Program-made: the position numbers and the translations under genes
Assembly (NCBI RefSeq): GCF_022012435.1
Contig: NZ_JAKLUA010000028.1
Coordinates: forward strand, 1 to 43,859
Direction: 5' to 3'
Source: Bradyrhizobium zhengyangense
Lineage (GTDB): Bacteria > Pseudomonadota > Alphaproteobacteria > Rhizobiales > Xanthobacteraceae
Length of the DNA stretch: 43,859 nt
Shown here: positions 5,911-13,663 of the stretch, piece by piece
How positions within the stretch are numbered: position 1 is the first letter of the stretch
Layout of the letters: each line of letters starts with the position of its first letter
Notes under the pieces: model-generated
Told to the model about the DNA's origin: nothing
The model's database searches: none
The model's input: the letters and a program-made list of their open reading frames with translations, nothing else

Positions 5911-7609
5911 GCGGGCCGCGATCTACTCGCGTTATTCGTCTGACTTGCAAAACGATAGGTCTATCGAAGACCAAATTGCTGTCTGCGAAAAGTTTGCAGC
6001 GAAGCAGGGCTGGAAGGTCGTAGGAAACTTCTATGATCGCGCCGCGTCGGGTGCTTCGATTTTTGGTCGGCCCCAGTTCGCAAAGATGGTCAGTGAAGCG
6101 CACGCAGGATCGTTCGATATTATCCTATCGGAAGACCTAGACAGACTGTCGCGTAGCCAGTCGGATATTGCACAGCTATTCGAAGATATGAATTTCGCGG
6201 AAGTGGAGATTCATACGATGGCTGACGGTCTGATCAATGAAATGCACATTGGTGTCAAAGGCACCATGAGCGCCTTGTTCTTGAAGGGGCTTGCTCAGAA
6301 GGTTAGGCGCGGACTCGGTGGCGTAGTTCGTCAGGGGCGTAGTGCGGGCGGCGATCTATACGGCTACACACCACGAAAGGGCGAAGCCGGCGTTCTCGAT
6401 ATCAATCCGGAGACCTCCGCAATCGTGCAGCGCATCTTCGAAGAATACGCTGCCGGTTCGTCGCCGCGCGCCATAGCTGCAGGGCTGAATGCGGACAACA
6501 TTCCCGCGCCTCGTGGCGGTAAGTGGAACGCTTCCACGATCAACGGCAACACCGCGCGCGGGCAGGGCTTACTTCTAAACGAGCGGTACGTGGGTCGTGT
6601 GGTTTGGAACAAGAGGCGGTCGATTAAAGACCCAAAAACCGCGCGACGCGTGACCCGAACCAATCCTGAAAGCGAGTGGGTTGTTCAGGAGGTGCATGCG
6701 TTGCGCATCCTTGACGACGAACTGTTCGACGCGGTCCGAGCACGACGCCTTGAGGCTGGAACGCCTGCCTCTCGCAGGCGGCCTAAGTCTACCCGCCTTC
6801 TGTCTGGTTTGCTCTGCTGCGGTGCCTGCGGTTCCGGCATGTCGTTGATGGGCCATGACCGCTCCGGCCCGCGCGTCCAATGCACGCGCCATCGGGAAAG
6901 CGGTTCCTGCGACAACGGCACGCGGTACTATGTCGAGAAAATCGAGGGGCTTGTTCTTACCCGGCTGAAAGCGCAGATCGACAACCCCAAGCAAATGGGC
7001 AAGTTTGTCGAAGCCTATCTCGCCGAGAGGAGGGCGCTATCCGCGAGCGCGCGCCGCGATAGGACAAAGATCACGGCGCAGATTGTGGGCTGTCAGAAGG
7101 CAATCGACAACTTGATTGCCGCCGTCGAGAAGGGGCTCCTCGGAATGGAGGAAATTGCTTCTCGGCTGGAGCCTCAACGCGCTGAGAAGGCGCGGTTAGA
7201 GCGGGAGTTGGCAACGGCAGACGAGAAGATCGTTTCGGTAGACCTGCATCCCACTGCCGTGGCTCGCTTTAGGCAGAATTTGGAGCAAATCGCCGGTGCT
7301 GGGGATCGCGCAGACCCTCAAATCGCGGCCAGCTTTCGGGAGCTAGTTGAAAGCGTCGTGGTGCTGCCCAGAAAGCCCGGTGAGCCTTACACAGTGGAAA
7401 CCCGTGGCCGGCTGGCAGCATTGATTGGGGCGCCCGTTGGGCGCCCTGAGGCCGTGCAGGCGGCCTTAACTATGGGGGGCAGATCGGCCCGCATAGGTAA
7501 GTCCGTTGTGTCGGCTAAACCAATGGTGCCGGCTGAGGGGATTGAACCCCCGACCTTCGGTTTACAAAACCGCTGCTCTACCGCTGAGCTAAGCCGGCGA
7601 CGCGCTTGA
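5891..7609 (+). CDS. large serine recombinase (integrase), 3' end runs into tRNA-Thr
   Basis: The 572-aa protein has an N-terminal resolvase domain with YSRYSSDLQ (likely nucleophile Ser16) and ILSEDLDRLSRSQ. A Recombinase domain follows at about residues 145-260, then a zinc ribbon at about 305-345 (LLCCGACGSG and later VQCTRH, GSC) and a coiled-coil region at about 380-450. It catalyses site-specific integration and excision of mobile DNA. The last 25 or so codons are the reverse complement of a tRNA-Thr gene, so the C-terminus was produced by joining element to chromosome and the ancestral C-terminus may differ. An XRE repressor and a small overlapping ORF precede it. Confidence 0.95.
   Translation: MTTRSTKRAAIYSRYSSDLQNDRSIEDQIAVCEKFAAKQGWKVVGNFYDRAASGASIFGRPQFAKMVSEAHAGSFDIILSEDLDRLSRSQSDIAQLFEDMNFAEVEIHTMADGLINEMHIGVKGTMSALFLKGLAQKVRRGLGGVVRQGRSAGGDLYGYTPRKGEAGVLDINPETSAIVQRIFEEYAAGSSPRAIAAGLNADNIPAPRGGKWNASTINGNTARGQGLLLNERYVGRVVWNKRRSIKDPKTARRVTRTNPESEWVVQEVHALRILDDELFDAVRARRLEAGTPASRRRPKSTRLLSGLLCCGACGSGMSLMGHDRSGPRVQCTRHRESGSCDNGTRYYVEKIEGLVLTRLKAQIDNPKQMGKFVEAYLAERRALSASARRDRTKITAQIVGCQKAIDNLIAAVEKGLLGMEEIASRLEPQRAEKARLERELATADEKIVSVDLHPTAVARFRQNLEQIAGAGDRADPQIAASFRELVESVVVLPRKPGEPYTVETRGRLAALIGAPVGRPEAVQAALTMGGRSARIGKSVVSAKPMVPAEGIEPPTFGLQNRCSTAELSRRRA
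7524..7598 (-). tRNA. tRNA-Thr (anticodon TGT)
   Basis: The minus strand gives a full cloverleaf: acceptor GCCGGCT/AGCCGGC, D-arm TAGCTCAGCGGTAGAGC, anticodon loop TTTGTAA, T-arm GGGGGTTCAATCCCC, and encoded CCA (7524-7526). Its 3' half faces the serine recombinase, whose frame reads straight through it, as expected for an attachment site in the tRNA 3' end. Confidence 0.95.
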
Positions 7610-7717
7610 GGAAGCGGGCAGGGGCCAGCATGTGCCGGGCCGCCCGTCCGCGCGTCGCAATACCAGACTTGTTTGCCAAGTGCCAGAACCCGCGGCGGCG
7701 ATTTACCCGGCATGAAA

Positions 7718-7739
7718 CAGGCGGCCCCTCGGCCGCCTG
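7718..7739 (-). terminator. hairpin terminator of the secreted-protein gene
   Basis: CAGGCGGCC pairs with GGCCGCCTG around a 4-base loop, 25 bases after the minus-strand stop at 7764. On the minus strand it is followed by TTTCAT. Confidence 0.6.
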
Positions 7740-7763
7740 AACCATTTCGCCTGACATCGGGCC

Positions 7764-8216
7764 TTACTGGCAGAGGTGCTGCCGGCCGTCATCGCCCTTG
7801 AACCAGGTGCCGGGTCTGCACACGATGCCGTTGCGGGCGGCATAAGCGTTCCAGTCGCCGTACCAGGCAGGTCCGCCGCGGTCGTAGCTCGCGTAGGAAT
7901 TGCCCCAGCCCTGGAACGGGGCGCTGGCGACCGCTGCCGCGGTACCGACGGCAGCGCCGGCCACTGCATCCGCGGCGTCGAGCGGCGCGAATCCCGATTG
8001 TGTTCCATCATTCGGATTCATCTGCCGATGCGCCATGTGCCGGCGGCGATAGGCGCGGTCATTGGCGGGATGGCCTGGACCGAGATTCTGGCAGCTGGGA
8101 TCCTGGAAGAGACCTGCGCAGCGGGCCGCATTGTCAGCCGCGGTTTGCGCGAGGGCTGGCGTCGCCAGCGCAGACGCGACGATTGCGGCCAAGCCAACTA
8201 GCTTCAGGCTCGTCAT
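7764..8216 (-). CDS. secreted hypothetical protein (150 aa)
   Basis: From the ATG at 8216 (GGAGGAAG six bases upstream) the product begins with a classical signal peptide (LVGLAAIVASALATPALAQ). The mature protein has two cysteines near the N-terminus, a His/Arg-rich segment (RAYRRRHMAHRQMNPND), an Ala-rich middle and an aromatic C-terminus (CRPGTWFKGDDGRQHLC) with two more cysteines. A longer in-frame start at 8402 would hide the signal peptide. It is probably periplasmic. I recognise it as a Bradyrhizobiaceae-type lineage protein but know no function. Confidence 0.85.
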   Translation of the reverse strand: MTSLKLVGLAAIVASALATPALAQTAADNAARCAGLFQDPSCQNLGPGHPANDRAYRRRHMAHRQMNPNDGTQSGFAPLDAADAVAGAAVGTAAAVASAPFQGWGNSYASYDRGGPAWYGDWNAYAARNGIVCRPGTWFKGDDGRQHLCQ

Positions 8217-8520
8217 GGCACTTCCTCCACGTTTGTTGAGATCAGTGCTAAGTACGACCTGCGGTAGTCGTTCCGCACCTTCTTCGCAGCTGGGGTCACA
8301 TCGACGTGAGCGCGCCCAGGATGTGAAGTCTATGCCGCGCAACTGCAGGCACATCGGCGCCGGGATGGCGTGTCCCGTTAACACTTCGCTAGTGCGCGTC
8401 ACGGCATTTGAGCAGTGCGAGATCCTTACGCGTTAGGCTTACCTGAATTTGGTCAGCTGTCCTTAACCCTCTCTGCGTCGCGATCGGATAGTTTGCGGGC
8501 CGGATAACCGGGACTCTTTC

Positions 8521-9006
8521 ATGCGCGCATCCGCGCTCGCAATCTTTCTGATCGGACTGCCCGCGACGGCCTTTGCCGGCGGCGGCTTCGACATCGTCGT
8601 GCCCGGCCGTCCCGGCGTGCCCATCATCATCAACAATATCGATGCGTCCTACGCCGTGGTCGAAGGTGTCTGGGGCCTGGGCAAGAACGTCCAGGTGCAG
8701 CCCACGATCTATGGCGGGGTGTACGTCCCGGAACGGCAGCCCTCCGACGTCGGCCATTATTATCCGAGCCTGGGCCTGCAGCCCGGCTACGGCCGCCTCG
8801 AGGTCGAGCCGCCCGCGAACCGCAAATTGCCAAAGCCCGCGGAGAACTACCACCAGAGCTGGGGCGCATCGTCGGCGCCGCTGCCGCCACAGATGGATGT
8901 GCCGGTCAACCCGCCGCCGGTGATCCTCGCGCCGGAGATCAACGACCAGCCGCGACCACCACGGCCACGGCCGCGTACAGGAATGCCCGGCAGGCCGCCG
9001 GGTTAA
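8521..9006 (+). CDS. secreted proline-rich hypothetical protein (161 aa)
   Basis: The N-terminus MRASALAIFLIGLPATAFAG is a signal peptide. The mature part contains a short hydrophobic beta-like segment (GRPGVPIIINNIDASYAVV), a Tyr/Gly stretch (YYPSLGLQPGYG), then a proline-rich tail (ending RPPRPRPRTGMPGRPPG). There are no cysteines and no catalytic motif. It lies 41 bases before the Gly/Tyr-rich gene in the same direction and probably shares its transcript and terminator. A role in the envelope is possible but not shown. Confidence 0.82.
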   Translation: MRASALAIFLIGLPATAFAGGGFDIVVPGRPGVPIIINNIDASYAVVEGVWGLGKNVQVQPTIYGGVYVPERQPSDVGHYYPSLGLQPGYGRLEVEPPANRKLPKPAENYHQSWGASSAPLPPQMDVPVNPPPVILAPEINDQPRPPRPRPRTGMPGRPPG

Positions 9007-9047
9007 GAAACGTCAGACAACAAGACGGAAATCAACAGGAGAGAGTA

Positions 9048-9548
9048 ATGCGTCAGATGATTTCAGGACTGGTCGCGGCAGCTGCCGTGATGTTTGTGGG
9101 CGCTGCGCCCGCGATGGCCTGCGGCTTCAACCCGTGCCAGCCGGTTGCCCCGGTCTATTCCGGCTGCAACACCGGTTGCGGCGGTTATGGCTACGGCGCC
9201 GGCTATGGTTATGGCTATGAGCGCCTCGCCGAGCCGACCTCGCAGTATTACTACGTCAACCAGGGCCCGACCTACACCGGTCCGGGTGCCTTCGCGCCGA
9301 CCCCGACCTACCAGGAAGACGCGGTCGTCGCGCCCGCCAATTATGGCTACGGCTATGGCTATCGCGCGGCTGCCGTTGCGCCGTACGCCTATCATCACCG
9401 CCCGTACTACCGTCCGTATCGCTACGGCTACGGCCCGCGCTACGGCTATCTGCCGCGCCCGCATTACGGCTACGGTCGGCGCTATGGCTACGCCCATCGC
9501 TACGCGCCGTACTATGGCGGCCATCGCGTGCTGCGCCGCTATTACTGA
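9048..9548 (+). CDS. secreted Gly/Tyr-rich repeat protein (166 aa)
   Basis: A signal peptide (LVAAAAVMFVGAAPAMA) is followed by a Cys-containing N-terminus (CGFNPCQP and YSGCNTGCGG) and repeated YGYG, RYGY and HYGY units to the end. The C-terminal half is strongly basic and aromatic (YYRPYRYGYGPRYGY). The start is supported by AGGAGAGAG before ATG 9048. Such low-complexity Tyr/Gly proteins occur in rhizobial envelopes; an adhesive or structural role is inference. A strong terminator follows the stop by 22 bases. Confidence 0.85.
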   Translation: MRQMISGLVAAAAVMFVGAAPAMACGFNPCQPVAPVYSGCNTGCGGYGYGAGYGYGYERLAEPTSQYYYVNQGPTYTGPGAFAPTPTYQEDAVVAPANYGYGYGYRAAAVAPYAYHHRPYYRPYRYGYGPRYGYLPRPHYGYGRRYGYAHRYAPYYGGHRVLRRYY

Positions 9549-9570
9549 TCTCTGATCGGCTGAGCCAACG

Positions 9571-9612
9571 AAGCGCCCGTTCGCGTGGATGCGGACGGGC
9601 GCTTTGCTTTTT
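9571..9612 (+). terminator. terminator between convergent genes
   Basis: AAGCGCCCGT (9571-9580) pairs with ACGGGCGCTT (9595-9604), followed by TTGCTTTTT. The T-run overlaps the stop codon of the convergent rlmB gene. Confidence 0.85.
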
Positions 9613-10441
9613 AGCGCTTCATCAGCCCCAGCCTGACAGCACCGACATAAAGCGAAAGCACGGCGGCATTCGAGACGTTGAGGCTCTTGATCTCGCCGGG
9701 CATGTCGAGCCGTGCCACGACGCTGCAGGTCTCACGCGTCAATTGCCTGAGGCCCTTGCCCTCGGCGCCGAGCACCAGGGCGAGCGGCTCGCGCAAGGTC
9801 ACGTCAGAGAGATCCGCGCTGCCCTCGCTGTCGAGGCCGACGGTCTGGAAGCCGCGCTCGTTCAGGGCGGTCAGCGCACGGGCGAGGTTTTGCACCGTGA
9901 CCATGGGCACCAGCTCCAGCGCGCCGGAGGCGGCCTTGGCGAGCACGCCGGTTGCTTCCGGACTGTGACGCGCGGTCGTGACGATCGCCTTCACCGCGAA
10001 CGCCGCGGCCGAGCGCAGGATGGCGCCGACATTGTGCGGATCGGTGATCTGGTCGAGCACCAGCACCATGCCTTCCTGCTTCAAAGTCTCGATGTCGGGC
10101 GAGGGCAGGGGATCGGCCTCGGCGAGCAGCCCCTGATGCACGGCATCGGGCGAGAGCAGGCGGTCGATCTCCTGGGGACGGACGATCTCGGGCGCGATCC
10201 GGGTTTGGATGTTTTCATCGGCCAGGCGCCGTGCGGCGTTCTCGGTCAGCGTCAGCTTGCGGATCCGCCGCTGCGGGTTTGCGAGCGCCATGGTGACGGT
10301 GTGCCAGCCGTAGAGAATGACGGGCCTATCGGGGTGCGAATCGCGCTCGCGCCAGGCCGGCCGGCCAGCCGATTTTCCTGTTCTGTTGAAGGGCTTAGCC
10401 CCGCCACGGGGCCCCCTCGGGGCAATCTTTTTGTCCTTCAT
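9611..10441 (-). CDS. rlmB: 23S rRNA (guanosine-2'-O-)-methyltransferase RlmB, TrmH/SPOUT family
   Basis: RlmB methylates the 2'-O of G2251 in the peptidyl-transferase loop of 23S rRNA using S-adenosylmethionine. The 276-aa product has a basic N-terminal tail, a substrate-binding domain (about residues 40-115, starting ILYGWHTVTMALAN), and a SPOUT domain with LDQITDPHNVGAILRSA, LVLGAEGKGLRQL and the knot segment IKSLNVSNAAVLSLY. I chose the ATG at 10441; an upstream in-frame start at 10537 would add 32 residues toward the tRNA-Tyr gene. Its proximity to tRNA-Tyr is common in Rhizobiales. Confidence 0.93.
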   Translation of the reverse strand: MKDKKIAPRGPRGGAKPFNRTGKSAGRPAWRERDSHPDRPVILYGWHTVTMALANPQRRIRKLTLTENAARRLADENIQTRIAPEIVRPQEIDRLLSPDAVHQGLLAEADPLPSPDIETLKQEGMVLVLDQITDPHNVGAILRSAAAFAVKAIVTTARHSPEATGVLAKAASGALELVPMVTVQNLARALTALNERGFQTVGLDSEGSADLSDVTLREPLALVLGAEGKGLRQLTRETCSVVARLDMPGEIKSLNVSNAAVLSLYVGAVRLGLMKR

Positions 10442-10648
10442 GGGCTCGCTTGTGTCACGGGTGCCGGAATATGGCAATTTGGGTGCCTTCAAGGGCGATT
10501 TTAGCTGTTCGCCTCGGTTGACTTTGCCCCACCGCATCGCCCATAAACGCGCCCGGTCGCGCCCCCATCCGGGCTGTCGCGGCCTTCACGTTCCATGGCC
10601 GTCTTCGGTCCGCCGGCAAGGTCCGGCCCGATTGTGCTGCCGTCGAGC

Positions 10649-10734
10649 GGGGGAGTGTCCCGAGTGGCAAAGGGAGCTGACTGTAAATCAGCCGCCTCAT
10701 GGCTTCGCAGGTTCGAGTCCTGCCTCCCCCACCA
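10649..10734 (+). tRNA. tRNA-Tyr (anticodon GTA)
   Basis: Acceptor GGGGGAG/CTCCCCC, anticodon loop ACTGTAAAT with GTA, a long variable arm typical of class II tRNAs, T-arm CAGGTTCGAGTCCTG and encoded CCA at 10732-10734. Confidence 0.97.
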
Positions 10735-10804
10735 GCCTTCGCTCGCTTCGCGAGCTACGGCTCGGCAGGCCAGCCCAGATGCTCGTCGCGAAGCTAGCGA
10801 AGGC
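10735..10804. repeat. long inverted repeat directly after tRNA-Tyr
   Basis: GCCTTCGCTCGCTTCGCGA (10735-10753) and TCGCGAAGCTAGCGAAGGC (10786-10804) form a 19-bp stem with one mismatch and a 32-base loop. It starts on the base after the tRNA CCA end. It could be the tRNA terminator, a dispersed palindromic element, or both. Confidence 0.7.
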
Positions 10805-10848
10805 TGCCGCGCCGTAGCCCGAAGGGCGCAGGCGGGCTGTGTACCGGC

Positions 10849-11105
10849 TCATTCTACCCTTCGTTGCGATCCGTCGACGCTCCATGCGAGCTCGGTATAG
10901 AGCGGAAGCGCACCGACCGGCGCGAAGCCGAGACGCAGATAGAGCCGCAGTGCCGCGGGGTTGCTGGATGCGACCTTGAGGCGGATCTCGCGGTTTGTCT
11001 GTCGCGCTTCCTCCATGAGGGACTGCAGGATCGCCGTGCCGATGCCGCGGCCGCGCATCTCTGGCACGATCGCCCAATCGACGATCGCGATATGATGACC
11101 AGCAC
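10849..11105 (-). pseudogene. GNAT acetyltransferase, 5'-truncated
   Basis: The minus strand encodes the C-terminal half of a GNAT N-acetyltransferase: the acetyl-CoA loop VPEMRGRGIGTAILQSLMEEA, beta-strand IRLKVASSNPAALRLYLRLGF and a normal end. The first half of the domain is missing. The only upstream in-frame start (11172) reads through the antisense of a TolC-like fragment, so that N-terminus is chimeric. The break at about 11105 abuts a TolC-like fragment that is also truncated at its 5' end. Confidence 0.75.
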
Positions 11106-11120
11106 GATCGGTGACCAGCC

Positions 11121-11528
11121 GTGTTCTCTGAACTGCGGCGGTACCAGGCCTATGCCGAGGCGCAGGCTGCACTCGGACGCATCTATGCGACGCTGGGCGT
11201 CGATCCGGTGCCGAGCGCGGCCGCTTCCTATGACGTCATCGAGCTGTCCAGGGAGATCAGGCGCGGCATGCTGGAATGGCAGCGCGGCCAGATCGCTGAG
11301 CCGGTGGCGGATGCAGGGCAGGGCGCCGCGCCGTCCGACGTTGCCAGCACGGCAACCGCCAAGACTGCAACGACCAAGCCGGAAACCGCCAAGCCGGAAG
11401 CGGTGAAGTCAGAAACGGTCAAGTCGGAGACCGCCAAGACCGTTCCGCCGAGCGCCGCGCCATCCAGCGTCGCCACCGCCACCACGGCTGCACCTCCGGC
11501 GTCCGATCAGAAGACCGGCGTCAACTGA
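11121..11528 (+). pseudogene. TolC-like outer-membrane efflux protein, C-terminal fragment
   Basis: The frame begins without a signal peptide in ELRRYQAYAEAQAALGRIYA followed by TLGVDPVP, which matches the last helical hairpin of TolC-family proteins, then SREIRRGMLEWQRG. A low-complexity Ala/Thr/Lys tail follows with repeats of KTAT, KPETAKPEA, KSETVKSETA. A full TolC-family protein has over 400 residues; here only 135 remain, so most of the beta-barrel and the first helical repeat are gone. It is 9 bases upstream of an intact adaptor gene, the normal operon partner, which supports the assignment. The ATG at 11121 may be fortuitous. Confidence 0.6.
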
Positions 11529-11537
11529 GCAGGGGCG

Positions 11538-12386
11538 ATGCCGGCGCATGAGCAGAAATGCGGGGCAGATCGAGCAGTCAATCTGCCCACGCGACGCCGC
11601 GGCGTGAAGCGCCGCTTTGCTCGGCTCGCTGCACTGGCGGTCCTCCTCGGCGTCTCGGCACCAGGCGCGCGTGCCCAGGCTCTGCCTGATGGCCCGGATG
11701 CTGCCGTGCTGGAATCGGGCCAGGAAATTCGCGCCCAGCTCACGCCGCGCCAATACACCACGCTATCGAGCGAGATGGCGGCGCGGATCGATCGCATCGC
11801 GACCCGGGTCGGCGAGCGCTTCAAAAAGGGCGATGTTCTCGTGGCTTTTGACTGTGCCGCCCAGAAGGCGCAGCTGGCGCATGCCCAGGCGGTGCTGACC
11901 CAGGCTGAGAAAACCTTCGTCATCAACCAGCGGCTGATGCAGCTGAAGTCGACCGGCCAGCTCGAGCTCGATATCGCGGCCGCGGAGGTCGAGAAGGCCA
12001 AGGCCGATCGCTCCGCCGCCGAAGCCGCGGTGGCCAAATGCACCATCATCGCACCCTTCGACGGCATTGCTGTGGACCAGAAGGCGCGCGAATTCCAGTA
12101 CACCAATGCCGGCCAACCTCTGCTCGACATCCTCGATGACCACGGCCTCGAGGTCGAATTGATCGCGCCGTCGCGCTGGCTCGCCTGGCTCAAGCCCGGC
12201 ATGGCTTTCAAGGTCGAAATCCACGAGACCGAGAAATCCTATACCGCAAAGGTGACGAGGCTCAGCGGGCGGGTCGACCCCGTCAGCCAGACCATCAAGG
12301 TGATCGGCGAGATCTCGCAGACCGCGCCGGAACTGATGGCCGGCATGAGCGGCCGTGCGGTGATCGCCCCACCGAGCGGGCAGTGA
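11538..12386 (+). CDS. periplasmic adaptor (membrane fusion) protein, HlyD/RND type (282 aa)
   Basis: An extended basic N-terminus leads into a signal sequence (LAALAVLLGVSAPGARAQA). Next come a lipoyl-like half (MAARIDRIATRVGERFKKGD), a coiled-coil hairpin at about residues 110-170 (AQAVLTQAEKTFVINQRLMQ; AAEVEKAKADRSAAEAAVAK), the second lipoyl half (CTIIAPFDGIAVDQK) and a beta-barrel region ending in MSGRAVIAPPSG. It should link an inner-membrane pump to an outer-membrane channel. Its outer-membrane partner just upstream is truncated and no inner-membrane pump follows, so the system is probably no longer complete here. Confidence 0.85.
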   Translation: MPAHEQKCGADRAVNLPTRRRGVKRRFARLAALAVLLGVSAPGARAQALPDGPDAAVLESGQEIRAQLTPRQYTTLSSEMAARIDRIATRVGERFKKGDVLVAFDCAAQKAQLAHAQAVLTQAEKTFVINQRLMQLKSTGQLELDIAAAEVEKAKADRSAAEAAVAKCTIIAPFDGIAVDQKAREFQYTNAGQPLLDILDDHGLEVELIAPSRWLAWLKPGMAFKVEIHETEKSYTAKVTRLSGRVDPVSQTIKVIGEISQTAPELMAGMSGRAVIAPPSGQ

Positions 12387-12444
12387 GGCGCGGCAAACAT
12401 TTGCCGTTCGCTCGCTGTTACGCCGAATATCGGCCGTTCTCTTC

Positions 12445-13578
12445 CTATCTTGCGTGCTCTTCGCGCTCGTGGATCACGTTGGCGCGCCCGACCAGGAGAT
12501 CGTCGACCATTCCGATCCGCTTGGTGTCCTTGCCGGCATAGGGCATCGCATGCAGCACGTAGCGCATCGCATTGAGCCGCGCGCGCTTCTTGTCGTCGGA
12601 CTTGATGACGATCCACGGGCAGTCCGCCGTGTCTGTGTGGAAGAACATGCCTTCCTTGGCCCGCGTGTAGTCGTCCCATTTGTCGAGCGAGGCGAGATCG
12701 ATCGGCGACAGCTTCCACTGCTTCAGCGGATGGCCCTCACGCTCCTTGAAGCGGCGCCGCTGCTCCTCGCGGCTGACGGAGAACCAGAACTTGATGAGAT
12801 GCAGGCCGCTGCGAACGAGGTTGCGTTCGAATTCCGGAACCTGGCGCAGGAATTCATCGTATTCCGTCGGCGAGCAGAAGCTCATGACGCGCTCGACGCC
12901 AGCACGATTGTACCAGCTGCGGTCAAACAGCACGATCTCGCCGGCGGTCGGCAGATGCTGCACATAGCGCTGGAAATACCATTGCCCGCGTTCGACATCG
13001 CTTGGCTTTTCCAGGGCCACGACGCGGGCGCCGCGCGGGTTGAGATGCTCCATGAAACGCTTGATTGCGCCGCCTTTACCGGCCGCGTCGCGGCCCTCGA
13101 ACAGAAGAACGAGGCGTTGCCTGCTCTCTTTCATCCAATTTTGCAGCTTCAACAACTCTGTCTGAAGAACGAACTTCTGCTCTTCGTAGTCGCGGCGGTA
13201 CATCCGGGACTTGTAAGGGTAGCCGCCAAACCGCCAGTCGTCGGCCAACTCGTCGCTGGTGGTCCGCTTGGCACGCTTGGCTTCCTTGCCAACCAGAAGC
13301 GCCTGCAGATGCTTCGCATCGTCGGGCGCCGCGCCCGTGAGAATGGCTTGTACCGGCTCGCTATCCGGTCCGAGGGCCGGCGGCCCCGTCAAGACGCTGT
13401 CGAGTGCGGCCATCTCGGCCTGCAATGCGCCGGCGGATGATTGCTCGGCGAAGGAGCGCTCGATCGGAGTAAGCTCGATCGCTTGCGTCCGCGCGGCCGC
13501 TGATTTGGCCCGCCGGACCGGCTTGACGTCATTCTTTCGAGCGCGAGCCTGCCGGGACTGCCGGGGAAGAGATGTCAT
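12445..13578 (-). CDS. ppk2: polyphosphate kinase 2 (PPK2)
   Basis: PPK2 transfers phosphate between polyphosphate and nucleoside diphosphates. The 377-aa protein has a disordered basic N-terminus of about 110 residues, then the PPK2 core: DWRFGGYPYKSRMYRRDYE, Walker A FEGRDAAGKGGAIKR at about 160-174, the lid-linked VVALEKPSDVERGQWYFQRY, Walker B VLFDRSWYNRAGVE at about 216-229, and the C-terminal FHTDTADCPWIVIKSDDK segment. Length and motifs agree with single-domain PPK2 enzymes. The N-terminal extension (long Ala/Lys/Arg stretch) is the only unusual part. It is convergent with the adaptor gene. Confidence 0.95.
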   Translation of the reverse strand: MTSLPRQSRQARARKNDVKPVRRAKSAAARTQAIELTPIERSFAEQSSAGALQAEMAALDSVLTGPPALGPDSEPVQAILTGAAPDDAKHLQALLVGKEAKRAKRTTSDELADDWRFGGYPYKSRMYRRDYEEQKFVLQTELLKLQNWMKESRQRLVLLFEGRDAAGKGGAIKRFMEHLNPRGARVVALEKPSDVERGQWYFQRYVQHLPTAGEIVLFDRSWYNRAGVERVMSFCSPTEYDEFLRQVPEFERNLVRSGLHLIKFWFSVSREEQRRRFKEREGHPLKQWKLSPIDLASLDKWDDYTRAKEGMFFHTDTADCPWIVIKSDDKKRARLNAMRYVLHAMPYAGKDTKRIGMVDDLLVGRANVIHEREEHAR

Positions 13579-13663
13579 TCGTCTGCCTGCCCTGAGATGC
13601 GCCGGAATCCGCTTCTACCCGGAAATCGCCCGCATGCGGCTTGACGTGGATCAAACGGGAGCT

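Noticed and set aside
7387..7713. 108-aa minus-strand ORF through tRNA-Thr (SSAVEQRFCKPKVGGSIPS)
   Set aside because: It is a typical artefact of translating a tRNA gene.
9048..9548. the Tyr/Gly codon repeats as a possible tandem-repeat or CRISPR-like array
   Set aside because: Repeat units vary in length and follow codon phase of a secreted protein; there are no conserved repeats with unique spacers.
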